From NCBI GenBank assembly GCA_013373425.1, contig JABXHW010000014.1, positions 114,525 through 178,524 on the forward strand: DNA of 64,000 nt, written 5' to 3'. Under the pieces are notes generated by a model. It was not told where the DNA came from. It saw only the letters and a program-made list of their open reading frames with translations, and ran no database searches. This DNA comes from Flavobacteriia bacterium. Lineage in GTDB: Bacteria > Bacteroidota > Bacteroidia > Flavobacteriales > Schleiferiaceae. The position numbers and the translations under genes were made by a program. Positions 32,718 to 42,180 of the stretch are shown piece by piece (position 1 is the first letter of the stretch; each line of letters opens with the position of its first letter).

Positions 32718-33785
32718 CTATTGTAGTTTACTCACTCTAGCGCGAAGCACAAAGTCTGCGAGCACCAGATTAGCCATAGCCTCAACGATGGGCACGGCCC
32801 GTGGAAGCACAGTGGGGTCATGTCGACCTTCAATTTCAAGGTCGATTATCTCACCTTCCTTGTTCACCGTACTCTGTTTCTTTTTTATCGATGCGATCGG
32901 CTTGAATGCCACATTGAAGTAGATGTCTTCTCCATTGGAAATACCTCCTTGAACACCACCGGAGTAATTCGTGATGGTAGAACCTAGAGAGTCAAATCGA
33001 TCGTTGTGTTCCGAGCCCGTCATGCGGGATCCTTGGAAACCCGAACCGATTTCAAAACCTTTCACGGCGTTGATACTCAGCATGGCCTTACCCAGCTCCG
33101 CGTGTAGTTTATCAAAAACAGGTTCTCCCCATCCTGGGTCAACTCCACGAATGACACATTGGATGATTCCGCCGGCGGTATCTCCTTCTGCTTTGAGTTC
33201 CTCGACGTACGCTTGCATACGCTGAGCTGTTTCCGGATCCGGACAACGAATCAAGTTGGAATCCACTTGAGAAAGATCGAGCTCAGAATAGGACTTTTCA
33301 ATGGTAATTGTTCCTACAGTATGCACAAATGCCGTAGTAGAAACTTTGGATAGAAGTTGAGCAGCTAGTGCTCCTCCCACCACTCTGCATGCAGTTTCAC
33401 GTGCAGAACTTCGACCTCCACCTCGGTGATCACGTCTTCCATACTTTGCATCCCAGGTATAATCGGCATGGGAAGGGCGATACACGTCTTTCAGCTTGTC
33501 GTAGTCTTTGCTCTTCTGATTGGAATTATGAATAGTGAAGCCAATGGGTGTGCCTAACGACTCTCCCTCATAAATCCCGGAGAGGAATTCAACCCGGTCT
33601 GACTCTTTTCTATCCGTAGTGAGATGCGATTGCCCTGGGCGCCGACGGTCGAGTGCATGTTGAACCGCCTCAACATCGATTTTCACGCCTGCAGGAAATC
33701 CTTCCAAAATACCGCCGATAGCCAATCCATGAGATTCGCCAAAGGTGGTCAATCGCAATAAGGTTCCATAGGTGTTTCCGGACAT
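32718..33785 (-). CDS. aroC: Chorismate synthase
   Basis: A 355-residue FMN-dependent lyase converting 5-enolpyruvylshikimate-3-phosphate to chorismate. Signatures: [18 protein letters not shown] at the N-terminus, the DRRRPGQ loop, [29 protein letters not shown] (given here in part: [17 protein letters not shown]), and the C-terminal [19 protein letters not shown]. Length normal. A textbook promoter (TTG-N19-TACTTTTG) ends 4 nt before the ATG, so the mRNA is probably leaderless. It is the first gene of a minus-strand run that continues with a symporter, an AsmA protein and an OmpA protein. Confidence 0.96.
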   Translation of the reverse strand: MSGNTYGTLLRLTTFGESHGLAIGGILEGFPAGVKIDVEAVQHALDRRRPGQSHLTTDRKESDRVEFLSGIYEGESLGTPIGFTIHNSNQKSKDYDKLKDVYRPSHADYTWDAKYGRRDHRGGGRSSARETACRVVGGALAAQLLSKVSTTAFVHTVGTITIEKSYSELDLSQVDSNLIRCPDPETAQRMQAYVEELKAEGDTAGGIIQCVIRGVDPGWGEPVFDKLHAELGKAMLSINAVKGFEIGSGFQGSRMTGSEHNDRFDSLGSTITNYSGGVQGGISNGEDIYFNVAFKPIASIKKKQSTVNKEGEIIDLEIEGRHDPTVLPRAVPIVEAMANLVLADFVLRARVSKLQ

Positions 33786-33789
33786 ACCT

Positions 33790-33819
33790 CAAAAGTAGCT
33801 CTTTCCTCGGGGTATTCAA
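33790..33819 (-). promoter_or_regulatory. aroC promoter (TTG-N19-TACTTTTG)
   Basis: On the minus strand a -33 TTG (33817-33819), exactly 19 nt, then TACTTTTG (33790-33797), and 4 nt to the ATG. Confidence 0.78.
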
Positions 33820-33973
33820 TACACTGTCTTCCTACATTCCAACTCGACTAAACATGTCGCCCCTTGTTACCCACATTCTTAGCCTCATTGAGGTCCACAA
33901 TCATTTTATAATCCGGGAAATATGTCGTTTGTCATAGAAAAAACGGGGGCTGAATTCGTAAATTCGTTATACC

Positions 33974-35233
33974 ATGAAACGACTCCTAACGAACATTCAC
34001 CGCCTAGTTCACGTCGATGAATCTCATCGTCCCTACCTCAAAGGAGGGGAAATGAACGACCTGAAAGAAATCGAAAACGGCTTTCTTGAAATTGAGAACG
34101 GACTCATAAAGCGCTACGGTCCAATGTCGGATTTGCATGCAAGCGACATTGCTGGAGTATCCGAAGTTCTCAATTGTGAAGGCAAGTGGGTGATGCCGGG
34201 TTTAATCGACAGCCATTCTCACCTCATCTTTGCGGAGCCTCGAGCGCAGGAGTTCGAAGATCGAATTCACGGCCTAACGTACGAGGAGATTGCGGCTCGA
34301 GGAGGTGGAATCTTGAACAGTGCACGCAAGCTGGCAGACATGGACGAAGAGCGTCTATATATGGATGCTATGCAGCGATTACATGAGGTAATTAAGACCG
34401 GAACCACTGCCATAGAAATTAAAAGTGGCTATGGTTTGAGCGTTGAAGCAGAGTTAAAGATGCTTCGAGTAGCCAAGAGAATAAAACGAAGAGCTCCTAT
34501 CCCTGTAAAGATTACCTTCCTGGGAGCACATGCTATTCCACCAGAGTACAAGGGCAAGGAAGATGATTACGTCGATCTTGTGATCAATGAGATGCTTCCG
34601 AAAGTGGCAGAGAATGAACTGGCTGACTACATCGATGTATTTTGTGAAAAGGGGTACTTCTCCGCGGAACAAACTGATCGTATCCTCAAAGCCGGAGCAG
34701 AGTATGGCCTTCGTCCGAAAGTGCACGTGAATCAATTCAATGCATTTGGTGGAGTGAAGACCTGCGTTGATAACAATGCACTGTCTGTTGACCACTTGGA
34801 AGTGATGAACGATGAAGACTTTGAAGTTCTAAAGAATAGCAACTGCATGCCTGTTGCTCTTCCGAGCTGTAGCTTCTTTCTGAGCATCCCTTATACACCC
34901 GGACGAAAAATCATTGACAGCGGCTTGCCTTTGGCTTTAGCGACGGATTACAACCCGGGAAGCACTCCCTCTGGAAACTTGCTTTTCGTTTGGAGTCTCG
35001 CCTGCATTCAAATGAAATTGACCCCGCAAGAAGGATTGGCTGCGCTCACACAGAATGCGGCTTATGCACTCGAGTTAGAGTCGTCGATGGGAAGTATATC
35101 CATCGGCAAGAAGGCCAATCTCTTGATCTCCGAACGTATGGATAGTCTCGGACATCTGCCCTATCACTTCGGTAGAAACAGTCTGTTCGAAGTTATCATC
35201 AATGGTAAACCTTATTGTAAACTTGAGCCATGA
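33974..35233 (+). CDS. hutI: Imidazolonepropionase
   Basis: A 419-residue amidohydrolase that opens the ring of 4-imidazolone-5-propionate to give N-formimidoyl-glutamate in histidine degradation. Signatures: MPGLIDSHSHLIFAEPRAQEF with the metal His-x-His, ARGGGILNSARK, IEIKSGYGL, FLGAHAIPPEYKG, KVHVNQF, LSVDHLEVM and LATDYNPGSTPSGNL. Length is normal. It overlaps the next gene by 4 nt. Upstream hutH and hutU are not in this window. A sequence TAAATTCG near 33957, one mismatch to a -7 box, may be its promoter. Confidence 0.94.
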   Translation: MKRLLTNIHRLVHVDESHRPYLKGGEMNDLKEIENGFLEIENGLIKRYGPMSDLHASDIAGVSEVLNCEGKWVMPGLIDSHSHLIFAEPRAQEFEDRIHGLTYEEIAARGGGILNSARKLADMDEERLYMDAMQRLHEVIKTGTTAIEIKSGYGLSVEAELKMLRVAKRIKRRAPIPVKITFLGAHAIPPEYKGKEDDYVDLVINEMLPKVAENELADYIDVFCEKGYFSAEQTDRILKAGAEYGLRPKVHVNQFNAFGGVKTCVDNNALSVDHLEVMNDEDFEVLKNSNCMPVALPSCSFFLSIPYTPGRKIIDSGLPLALATDYNPGSTPSGNLLFVWSLACIQMKLTPQEGLAALTQNAAYALELESSMGSISIGKKANLLISERMDSLGHLPYHFGRNSLFEVIINGKPYCKLEP

Positions 35234-36051
35234 CCAGACTAATAGTACCTGTTGATTTTGGCGAAGTAGCAGCCAATGCTGTAAACTACGCTCTCGAACT
35301 CGCGCCTCAATTTGAAACTGGGGTTGCTCTTCTGCATGTCGTTCCAGAAGATGATCAATTTCACCGCGCTGAGGTTGAAATGGAGAAATTCAAGGAGCGA
35401 TTCAAATCTACCGACGTAGAGCTCAAATCTTACATTCTCGTTGGCAACCTCTTCGAAGATATCGCTAAAGCAGCTGAGTTACTTGAAGCGTATATGGTAG
35501 TGATGGGTACCTCTGGATTAAAGGGAATGCAGTATCTCTTTGGATCTCACGCTTTGCGCATGATGACCAATGCACGCACTCCATTCCTAGTAACACAGGA
35601 GAATCCACCGAAAGCCGAGATTCACAAGATTGTCGTTCCTATCGACTTATCTACAGAAGACAAGCGAATTATGAGCTTGGCCATACAAGCATCACGTCTT
35701 TTTGAAGCGCGTATCCACTTATTTGTGGCGCATCATACCGATGAGTTTTCAAGAAATAGCACTTACAGAAATGAACAGTTCGCTCACAAATACTTGAACG
35801 AACACAACGTCCATCATACCACCACTCATGCAGATGGAAATAAGGATTTTGATAAGGAACTTTTGGATTTCGCAGAGCTCATCTCTGCAGACCTAGTGAC
35901 CTTGGTGAATCACAAGGAGCAAGGATTCTTGAACCTGCTTGGGAAAAACTTCGATCAGAACCTGATTACCAACGACAAGGGAATTCCAGTGTTGGTTCTG
36001 AATGCGCATCAGTACAAGAAACTGAACGACATCTTTGACGTTTTTGCATAA
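35230..36051 (+). CDS. Universal stress protein with two USP domains
   Basis: A 273-residue cytoplasmic protein made of two UspA folds. Domain 1 (1-130): RLIVPVDFGEVAANAVNYALELA, then VMGTSGLKGMQYLFGSHALRMM, close to the G-x2-G-x9-G-S/T ATP-binding pattern. Domain 2 (about 137-273): KIVVPIDLSTEDKRIMSLAI and a weaker binding motif (LVNHKEQGFLNLLGKNFDQNLI). The gene overlaps hutI by 4 nt and abuts the formimidoylglutamase gene with no gap, so it is translated within the histidine-degradation operon; a stress or energy link is inference. Confidence 0.88.
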   Translation: MTRLIVPVDFGEVAANAVNYALELAPQFETGVALLHVVPEDDQFHRAEVEMEKFKERFKSTDVELKSYILVGNLFEDIAKAAELLEAYMVVMGTSGLKGMQYLFGSHALRMMTNARTPFLVTQENPPKAEIHKIVVPIDLSTEDKRIMSLAIQASRLFEARIHLFVAHHTDEFSRNSTYRNEQFAHKYLNEHNVHHTTTHADGNKDFDKELLDFAELISADLVTLVNHKEQGFLNLLGKNFDQNLITNDKGIPVLVLNAHQYKKLNDIFDVFA

Positions 36052-37095
36052 ATGACTGAAATACTTCACCTGTTCGACCGTCCCTTTATCCTGTCTCATA
36101 CATCGGTAAGAGAGGGTGAAAATAAATTGGGACAAACGCTCAAACTGGTTGAGCGTGAAGGAGACCTATCTGCGCAAATTTCAGAATCGGGAGCTCGGTT
36201 TGTGGTGGTGTTTGCGCCAGAAGACGTGGGCGTTCGCGCCAACTTGGGCCGACCAGGAGCGAGTGAAACTTGGCCATACGCACTCAAAGGAATCTGTAAT
36301 CTGCAAGACAATTTGTTCCTGCGAGGTGAACATCTGATGATACTCGGAGCGATTGAAACTGCAGATTTGATGGAAGAAGCACAGCGTTTACGCGAAGACT
36401 CTCCTGAAGGAATAGCCGCGTTGCGTGAACTCACTTCTCAACTCGATGATAGAGTCCGACAAATAGTAGGTGCCATCTTTACTGCCGGAGCTTTCCCAAT
36501 CGTAATAGGCGGTGGTCATAATAATGTATACCCCATTTTGGCGGCCTGGTACGATACTCACGAAAGCGTGTTAAGCGCAATCAACTTCGACCCTCACGCA
36601 GATTACCGTGCAATGGAAGGTCGACATAGTGGCAATGGTTTTCGCTATGCGCACGAGGAAGGTATTCTTGATAAATATGCGATTATCGGTCTCCATGAAG
36701 GATACAACTCTCAAGACATGATGAACCTCCTTCGTTCCGACCCGGATTTGAGGTATTCCACATTTGAGGATATCGCAGTAAGGCGTATTATCTCATTGTC
36801 GGAGACTATTCAGAATTCATTGGATTTCATCGAAGACGATCATTTTGGCATTGAACTCGATCTTGATGCTATTCCTGGAATACCCGTGAGCGCGGCGACA
36901 CCGACCGGACTCACCTTTGAAGATGCGCGACATTATGTCTATTCCTGTGCAAAGAGAAAAAATTCAAGCTACTTGCATCTTTGTGAAGGCTCCGCTGGAT
37001 TGGCCAATGATCTTCAAAAAACAGAACTACCAAAAGTTTACGGCGCACTCGTCGCTGATTTAATCAAGGGAAGCCTAGAATCTGAAAACGATTAA
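36052..37095 (+). CDS. hutG: Formimidoylglutamase (arginase/ureohydrolase family)
   Basis: A 347-residue ureohydrolase. The binuclear manganese ligands are visible: GGGHNN (His), INFDPHADYR (Asp, His, Asp) and ELDLDAIPG (Asp, Asp). In the context of hutI and glutamate formimidoyltransferase genes the substrate is most probably N-formimidoyl-glutamate, yielding glutamate and formamide. Family alone would also allow arginase or agmatinase. N-terminal 130 residues differ from E. coli-type sequences but include the usual RPGASETWPYALK-like segment. Starts directly after the USP stop (TAA-ATG). Confidence 0.85.
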   Translation: MTEILHLFDRPFILSHTSVREGENKLGQTLKLVEREGDLSAQISESGARFVVVFAPEDVGVRANLGRPGASETWPYALKGICNLQDNLFLRGEHLMILGAIETADLMEEAQRLREDSPEGIAALRELTSQLDDRVRQIVGAIFTAGAFPIVIGGGHNNVYPILAAWYDTHESVLSAINFDPHADYRAMEGRHSGNGFRYAHEEGILDKYAIIGLHEGYNSQDMMNLLRSDPDLRYSTFEDIAVRRIISLSETIQNSLDFIEDDHFGIELDLDAIPGIPVSAATPTGLTFEDARHYVYSCAKRKNSSYLHLCEGSAGLANDLQKTELPKVYGALVADLIKGSLESEND

Positions 37096-37097
37096 TC

Positions 37098-38111
37098 ATG
37101 TCTAACTCACCACTCATCGAATGCGTTCCGAATATTAGTGAAGGAAGAGACCCTGCCATTTTAGATCAAGTGGCCAATGCTATTCGAAGCGTGGATGAAG
37201 TTCAACTGCTTCACATGGACCCAGGTGCCGGTGCAAATCGAACCGTTTTCACGTTTGCTGGTCCGCCAGCAGCCGTCACCGAAGCGGCATTTCGCATGTT
37301 TGAAGTATGCAAGAGAACAATTGACATGAGTAAGCAAGGCGGAAAGCACCCCCGCCAAGGCGCCGTTGACGTATGTCCGCTTGTTCCTCTACACGGAATC
37401 AGTTTGGATGAAACGTCACAATACGCACATCAACTTGGATATCGGGTAGGTGAAGAACTCGGCATCCCTGGCTGGTTCTATGAATCCTCTGCCACCATGG
37501 AGCGCAGAAAGAACTTGGCCACCCTCAGAAAAGGAGAATACGAAGCCCTCGCATGGAAGTCGAAAGACGCCGATTGGGCACCGGATTTTGGCTCGTTCAG
37601 CGGTGATCTATGGAAAGCCTCAGGTGCTTCTGTGATTGGAGCACGCAATTTCTTAATCGCATTTAATGTGGATTTGGACACCGACAACTCGGACATCGCT
37701 CAACACATTGCAGAAATCATCAGAGAACGCGGCAAGACCGTCTTCAATGACGATGGCTCTCGTGAAGAGGTGCCTGGTCTGTTGAATGGAGTGAAAGCAA
37801 TTGGTTGGTTTATCCCCGAATATGGTAATGCCCAAGTGAGTACCAACATCGTCGATATCCGAAAAGCGAGTCCTGGCCGAGTATTTGCAGCCGTACAACG
37901 GGAAGCGAAACGCTTGGGCGTGAGAGTTTTGGGCTCTGAGCTCATCGGTTTGATTCCTGAAGTCGTTCTTGTTCAATCTGCACGTGACCTTGGTGTTCCC
38001 GAACCTGGAGATCTTCCTTCCATGATGAATGCCGTTCACTTTCTCAAGCTTGATCATCGAAGAGAATTCGATATCGATGAACGTGTGATTGAGCGAAAGA
38101 TGAGAAGATAA
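37098..38111 (+). CDS. ftcD: Glutamate formimidoyltransferase
   Basis: A 337-residue protein equal to the formiminotransferase half of eukaryotic FTCD. It transfers the formimino group of formimidoyl-glutamate to tetrahydrofolate. Signatures: LIECVPNISEGRD at the N-terminus, HMDPGAGANRTVFTFAG, HPRQGAVDVCPLVPLHG with the catalytic His, GARNFLIAFNVDLDT, and ELIGLIPEVVL near the end. The cyclodeaminase half is absent, as usual in bacteria. Only 2 nt separate it from hutG. Having both hutG and this enzyme gives the cell two routes from formimidoyl-glutamate. Confidence 0.93.
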   Translation: MSNSPLIECVPNISEGRDPAILDQVANAIRSVDEVQLLHMDPGAGANRTVFTFAGPPAAVTEAAFRMFEVCKRTIDMSKQGGKHPRQGAVDVCPLVPLHGISLDETSQYAHQLGYRVGEELGIPGWFYESSATMERRKNLATLRKGEYEALAWKSKDADWAPDFGSFSGDLWKASGASVIGARNFLIAFNVDLDTDNSDIAQHIAEIIRERGKTVFNDDGSREEVPGLLNGVKAIGWFIPEYGNAQVSTNIVDIRKASPGRVFAAVQREAKRLGVRVLGSELIGLIPEVVLVQSARDLGVPEPGDLPSMMNAVHFLKLDHRREFDIDERVIERKMRR

Positions 38112-38133
38112 TACGTGTCAATATCCCCCACCA

Positions 38134-39144
38134 ATGAAAAAGTTTTCTCTACTCCTCTGCCTCATTTCAGGCATCGCCTACGCTCAGCCTGATTACGACG
38201 AGCCCTGTTCAGGGTATGAGAACGTTTATCTCGACGTCAATGAGGACGGAACCACAGATATTATGATGTATGTGGGAGCTGAAGGCACTGATGATGTTCC
38301 GAGCTCTTATGGTTTCTGCCAATACAGAATTGCTATATCCAATGGAGGCTTTATTTATGTGGGTCAAGAGCGAATGTTTGTTGATTATAAGACCGTTCTG
38401 AAACGCGATGAAATCGAATACAAGCAACCGCGCGAAATGTCAACCGATGCCATTCAGGAATTCCCATATGGAGGTGCAGCCATAGACTACACTCCCCAAC
38501 GTCGTTACCCTACATTTTACAACTACATCCCCTACTGGATGGTAGATAACGGTGATACCTTGATCGGTTGGGTGTGCATTTACAATGGAGGTTTGGATGA
38601 AGTCCCTCATTTCGAAAGTCATTTTTTGACAGATGAAGATGATGTTTCTGTTGGGGAATACACCGCACCGAGTGCCAAGTTTGCTGATTTAGGCTGGACT
38701 TCTGGATTGAACGTTGGAAGCTACATCAACTTCTATGAAGCAACTCCAGGGCCTGTTGGCGGACACCTTAACTACTACCTACAATATGGCGTTGTAAACC
38801 CAGGGTGGAACATCCTTTATATTCAGTCTGAGCTGGGCATTGATGCTCTTCCAACGGTCTCTCAAATGGGTCTCGGTCCGGTTTGGACCAACAAGATTCA
38901 CTTTGTCGTATTTGATTTCGGAGTATCAACTGGATACTATCCTAATATCGACGACGGCATACTCATCTCACGCTGGGAAGCTGGTCTGAGCATAAAGAAT
39001 TGGCAATTGATGATATATGGTCCGCTAACTAGTGGAGCAAACGCTGCTCTTCCAGGAGGTGGAGTTCCCGGCTTGATGGTGAATTACACCTTCCCGCTTA
39101 CCGGAATCGGTGCGGATAGTCCGCGCCGGGTGTTCGTTAATTAA
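38134..39144 (+). CDS. Exported hypothetical protein at the end of the histidine operon
   Basis: A 336-residue protein with signal peptide 1-17 (MKKFSLLLCLISGIAYA). The mature part is beta-rich with many Tyr, Gly and acidic residues; an EF-hand-like acidic stretch DVNEDGTTDIMMY lies at about 33-45, reminiscent of calcium-binding loops of surface proteins. No T9SS tail and no terminal-Phe barrel strand. Family not recognised. It follows ftcD by 22 nt, so it may be co-transcribed, but nothing ties it to histidine. Its TAA overlaps the stop of the convergent alkane monooxygenase gene by 4 nt. Confidence 0.7.
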   Translation: MKKFSLLLCLISGIAYAQPDYDEPCSGYENVYLDVNEDGTTDIMMYVGAEGTDDVPSSYGFCQYRIAISNGGFIYVGQERMFVDYKTVLKRDEIEYKQPREMSTDAIQEFPYGGAAIDYTPQRRYPTFYNYIPYWMVDNGDTLIGWVCIYNGGLDEVPHFESHFLTDEDDVSVGEYTAPSAKFADLGWTSGLNVGSYINFYEATPGPVGGHLNYYLQYGVVNPGWNILYIQSELGIDALPTVSQMGLGPVWTNKIHFVVFDFGVSTGYYPNIDDGILISRWEAGLSIKNWQLMIYGPLTSGANAALPGGGVPGLMVNYTFPLTGIGADSPRRVFVN

Positions 39145-40217
39145 GAATCCGGATTCGATTCCACTTTACTCAATTTGTACACTGCCACTCGCTTGTTCAT
39201 CACGGCAAACCACAAAGGCGGAACGAGCGATAGCAACATCATTCCAGGATAACCAGTAGGCATTTGGGGAGAATTCTCCCAGCGCTGAAGTATCTGGTAC
39301 CGTTTAGCGGGTTGAAAATGATGATCACTGTGTCGTGACAATTCAAAGAGCAAGGATCTACCAATCTGATGATCTGAATTCCAACTGTGTTCCGGGGAAG
39401 CGTCTTCATATCGGAACTCACTTACCATATCACGAGTAAGACCATAATGCTCGATGTAGTTCACGGTTTCGAGTAAGAGGAAGCCAATCACAGCAGCTGC
39501 GAGATAGTAAAAGAGCGCAGGAAGACCGAAGAAAAAGGCGACGGTTCCCATCACAACCATCTGAAGCAGAGTGAAGCGAATCATCAAGTTATTCATGCCG
39601 AAAACCCTAATCTTCTTTCTCCTCAATCGCTGATTTTCGAGCGCCCAAGCCTTTCTATAGGTTTGCGTTGTAGAACGAACCCAAAAGAACATTAGAGGCT
39701 CTCCAAATCTGGCTGTACTCGGATCTTCAGGTGTGGCCACATTCTTATGGTGACCGCGATTGTGTTCGATGAAGAAATGGGTGTATTGCGATGTAAGCAA
39801 CAGGGCTTGGGCCAACAATTGATGTGATTTTTGGGTGTGATGTCCCAATTCATGGGCAACGTTGATTCCGAGAACCCCACACATCAGTCCGTAAGACATA
39901 ATCCATCCCAAGCGCGTGAGCCAATCCGCATCTTGAGCCACTGTAAATAGGAACCAGACTCCAAAGGCGTAATGTATCGGTACAACAAGTATGAGCAGCA
40001 CATCAAACCACTTGTCGTTTGCCTTCGCTTTTTGAAGTTCCTCACTATCGTTTTCCCGCTGGGGTGGCAATGCAAATTCCAAAAACGGAACCACGCCAAA
40101 TGCATAGAGGATTGGGATAAAAGCCAGCCACCCTTCGTTGGTGAATGAGAAGTAAACAGCGACGGGAATAGAAAAAACCGCCAGGTACTTCAATCTATCT
40201 TTAAGAGGTATTCGCAT
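39141..40217 (-). CDS. alkB: AlkB-type membrane alkane 1-monooxygenase
   Basis: A 358-residue di-iron membrane hydroxylase with about six TM helices. All histidine boxes are present: NVAHELGHHTQ, EHNRGHHKNVATPEDP, NYIEHYGL (the HYG motif) and ELSRHSDHHFQPAKRY. Known AlkB enzymes hydroxylate the terminal carbon of medium-chain alkanes or fatty acids using rubredoxin. No rubredoxin gene is in the window. It is last in the minus-strand series fabH, CrtA-like, alkB (66 nt after the CrtA-like gene). A fatty-acid omega-hydroxylase role is an alternative. Confidence 0.88.
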   Translation of the reverse strand: MRIPLKDRLKYLAVFSIPVAVYFSFTNEGWLAFIPILYAFGVVPFLEFALPPQRENDSEELQKAKANDKWFDVLLILVVPIHYAFGVWFLFTVAQDADWLTRLGWIMSYGLMCGVLGINVAHELGHHTQKSHQLLAQALLLTSQYTHFFIEHNRGHHKNVATPEDPSTARFGEPLMFFWVRSTTQTYRKAWALENQRLRRKKIRVFGMNNLMIRFTLLQMVVMGTVAFFFGLPALFYYLAAAVIGFLLLETVNYIEHYGLTRDMVSEFRYEDASPEHSWNSDHQIGRSLLFELSRHSDHHFQPAKRYQILQRWENSPQMPTGYPGMMLLSLVPPLWFAVMNKRVAVYKLSKVESNPDS

Positions 40218-40283
40218 TCTTCAACCGTTAGACTCTCAAATTTAGAACTTTCCGGATTTCACGAAAGCGCTTATAAGTGCCTC

Positions 40284-40973
40284 TTAGTCAAATTGTTGAA
40301 AACTTCCCTCCCATTTGAGAACATCGAATCTGACGAACATTTCTTCGTCGTACCAGCCCACTTCTCGGGTCATTTTAACCATCGGTTGATGCCGTCCGCC
40401 ATGTCCATAGGCGAATTTTTGAAGTACCTCAGCATCTTTCCAAAACGAAATGGTAGCCTGTTCAACTAATGGAAGCTCCCCTACCCCCTTGGCCCAAAGC
40501 AATCCTGGCTGTTGAGTAATTCGTCTGCTGACAGTCGGTACTTTCCTCCAAAACTTGAGTGCCTTCTTTCTGGAAATACTAGCCCGGGTGAGAACAGCTA
40601 ATGGCTTTGAATGTGATTCCTCCTCACTGGGCAAAAAAGGAGCTTTTCCATTCCACGTTCCATGTCCTCTACGTGCACTTAGTGTGGCTCCAGACACATC
40701 TTCGCTCCTACTTCTCATCTCAATGTAGGAGGCATGCTCATTTTGAAAAGCGATACGTGCCGACTCGTCTTCCCAAACCGCCAGAAAGACGAAAGTGGAG
40801 AAGTCGGGCCAAATGGAAAAGCCATTTCCCGCACCGCTACCAAGGAGTTTATAAAAAACCAACCCCCGCACGTCTTCCATGCCGGGGTGAAAGTTTCTCA
40901 TTTGGGCTAGAGCCCATCTCTTATTTTGAAATCCTTTGTATCGGAATACTTCTACGCTGGTGATTTGCGACAT
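40284..40973 (-). CDS. Spheroidene monooxygenase-like protein (CrtA-like, ABM fold)
   Basis: A 229-residue protein that looks like two linked ABM-type barrels: SVEVFRYKGFQNKRWALAQM and FVFLAVWEDESARIAFQNEH in the first half, then AVLTRASISRKKALKFWRKV and ATISFWKDAEVLQKFAYG followed by HQPMVKMTREVGWYDEEMFVRF. That order matches spheroidene monooxygenase CrtA and its many non-photosynthetic homologues, in which a His binds haem. Substrate in this organism unknown; carotenoid genes are not nearby. It lies 34 nt after fabH and before alkB. Confidence 0.75.
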   Translation of the reverse strand: MSQITSVEVFRYKGFQNKRWALAQMRNFHPGMEDVRGLVFYKLLGSGAGNGFSIWPDFSTFVFLAVWEDESARIAFQNEHASYIEMRSRSEDVSGATLSARRGHGTWNGKAPFLPSEEESHSKPLAVLTRASISRKKALKFWRKVPTVSRRITQQPGLLWAKGVGELPLVEQATISFWKDAEVLQKFAYGHGGRHQPMVKMTREVGWYDEEMFVRFDVLKWEGSFQQFD

Positions 40974-41007
40974 GCAGATATAACGTACAGTCCTAGTACA
41001 AGTTCTT

Positions 41008-42018
41008 CTACCAACGCATTAAAGCGGATGCCCAAGTAAACCCTGAACCAAAGGCCGCAAGACAAACCAAGTCGCCTTCTTTGACTTTGCCTTCTTTCAA
41101 TGCTTCGCTCAATGCAATAGGAATCGATGCCGCCGTGGTATTGCCGTATCGCATGATGTTGTTGTACACCTGATCTGGCGTCAATCCCATTTTCTTGGCG
41201 ATGAACTGACTAATGCGCAGATTTGCTTGGTGCGGTACGAGCATGTCAATGTCGGTTGAAGTATAGCCGTTCGCATCGAGTGCCTCGTTGATCACTTGCT
41301 CGAAGCGAGTCACTGCATGCTTAAAAACGAAGTTTCCATTCATGTATGGATAGTAGCTCTCGTCGGTTGGATCGTTCTCCTCCATGATACGGTCTACCCA
41401 GTGTGAAGTGGATGGACCGAGCAATGCCAACTCCTCGGCATGTTCGCCCTGCGAATGCAAGTGCGTACTGAGGATTCCTTGCCCCTCCTTCTCTGATCTT
41501 CGAACTACCGCGGCTCCTGCTCCATCGCCGAAAATCACACTCACTCCTCTTCCCCGCGTAGTGAGGTCGAGGCCACCACTGTGGTACTCTGAGCCTATTA
41601 CTAGAATATTTTGATACATGCCCGAACGGACATATTGATCTGCCACACTCAAGGCATAAACGAATCCGGAACATTGATTTCTAACGTCCAATGCGCCTAC
41701 TTCCCTAATTCCGAGATCTCGCTGTACAAGAACGCCTGGGCCTGGGAAGTAATAATCTGGACTTAAGGTGGCGAAGACAATAAAATCAATATCATCCTTA
41801 GTGATTCCGGCATTATCAATGGCCATTTTAGCCGCCTTTACACCCATGGACGAAGTAGTGTTCCCATCTCCTTCTTTCACAAAACGACGCTCTTTGATTC
41901 CTGTTCGTTCGGTAATCCATTCGTCGTTGGTATCCATCAATTTTGAAAGGTCATCGTTCGTCACCACGTTCTCGGGAACGTAGTAACCCATACCTGCAAT
42001 TCTGGATGTATATGTCAT
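41008..42018 (-). CDS. fabH: Beta-ketoacyl-ACP synthase III
   Basis: A 336-residue KAS III that condenses an acyl-CoA primer with malonyl-ACP to start fatty-acid synthesis. Catalytic triad visible: Cys in RNQCSGFVYAL, His in VPHQANLRIS and Asn in YGNTTAASIPIAL; N-terminal WITERTGIKERR is typical. Length normal. A sequence TTACTTTG (one mismatch to a -7 box) lies upstream near 42043-42050. The usual fabH partners (plsX, rpmF) are absent; instead a CrtA-like gene and alkB follow, so this copy may be a secondary KAS III. Confidence 0.9.
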   Translation of the reverse strand: MTYTSRIAGMGYYVPENVVTNDDLSKLMDTNDEWITERTGIKERRFVKEGDGNTTSSMGVKAAKMAIDNAGITKDDIDFIVFATLSPDYYFPGPGVLVQRDLGIREVGALDVRNQCSGFVYALSVADQYVRSGMYQNILVIGSEYHSGGLDLTTRGRGVSVIFGDGAGAAVVRRSEKEGQGILSTHLHSQGEHAEELALLGPSTSHWVDRIMEENDPTDESYYPYMNGNFVFKHAVTRFEQVINEALDANGYTSTDIDMLVPHQANLRISQFIAKKMGLTPDQVYNNIMRYGNTTAASIPIALSEALKEGKVKEGDLVCLAAFGSGFTWASALMRW

Positions 42019-42180
42019 GATAGAGTAGTCTTGGTTCTACAGCAAAGTAAACATTTTCGATTTTGTCAGATTGTGACATGAGTCCGCCGACAAACTGACA
42101 GAAGGAATACGGATTTAACCCAATGGCACATCGCTTGTTCAACAGTGGACCAAACAATGATTGTCTAAAAACCATAGCAT

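Noticed and set aside
33158..33353. Plus-strand frames inside aroC and many similar antisense frames over long genes
   Set aside because: Shadows of strongly recognised genes, without start signals or family matches.
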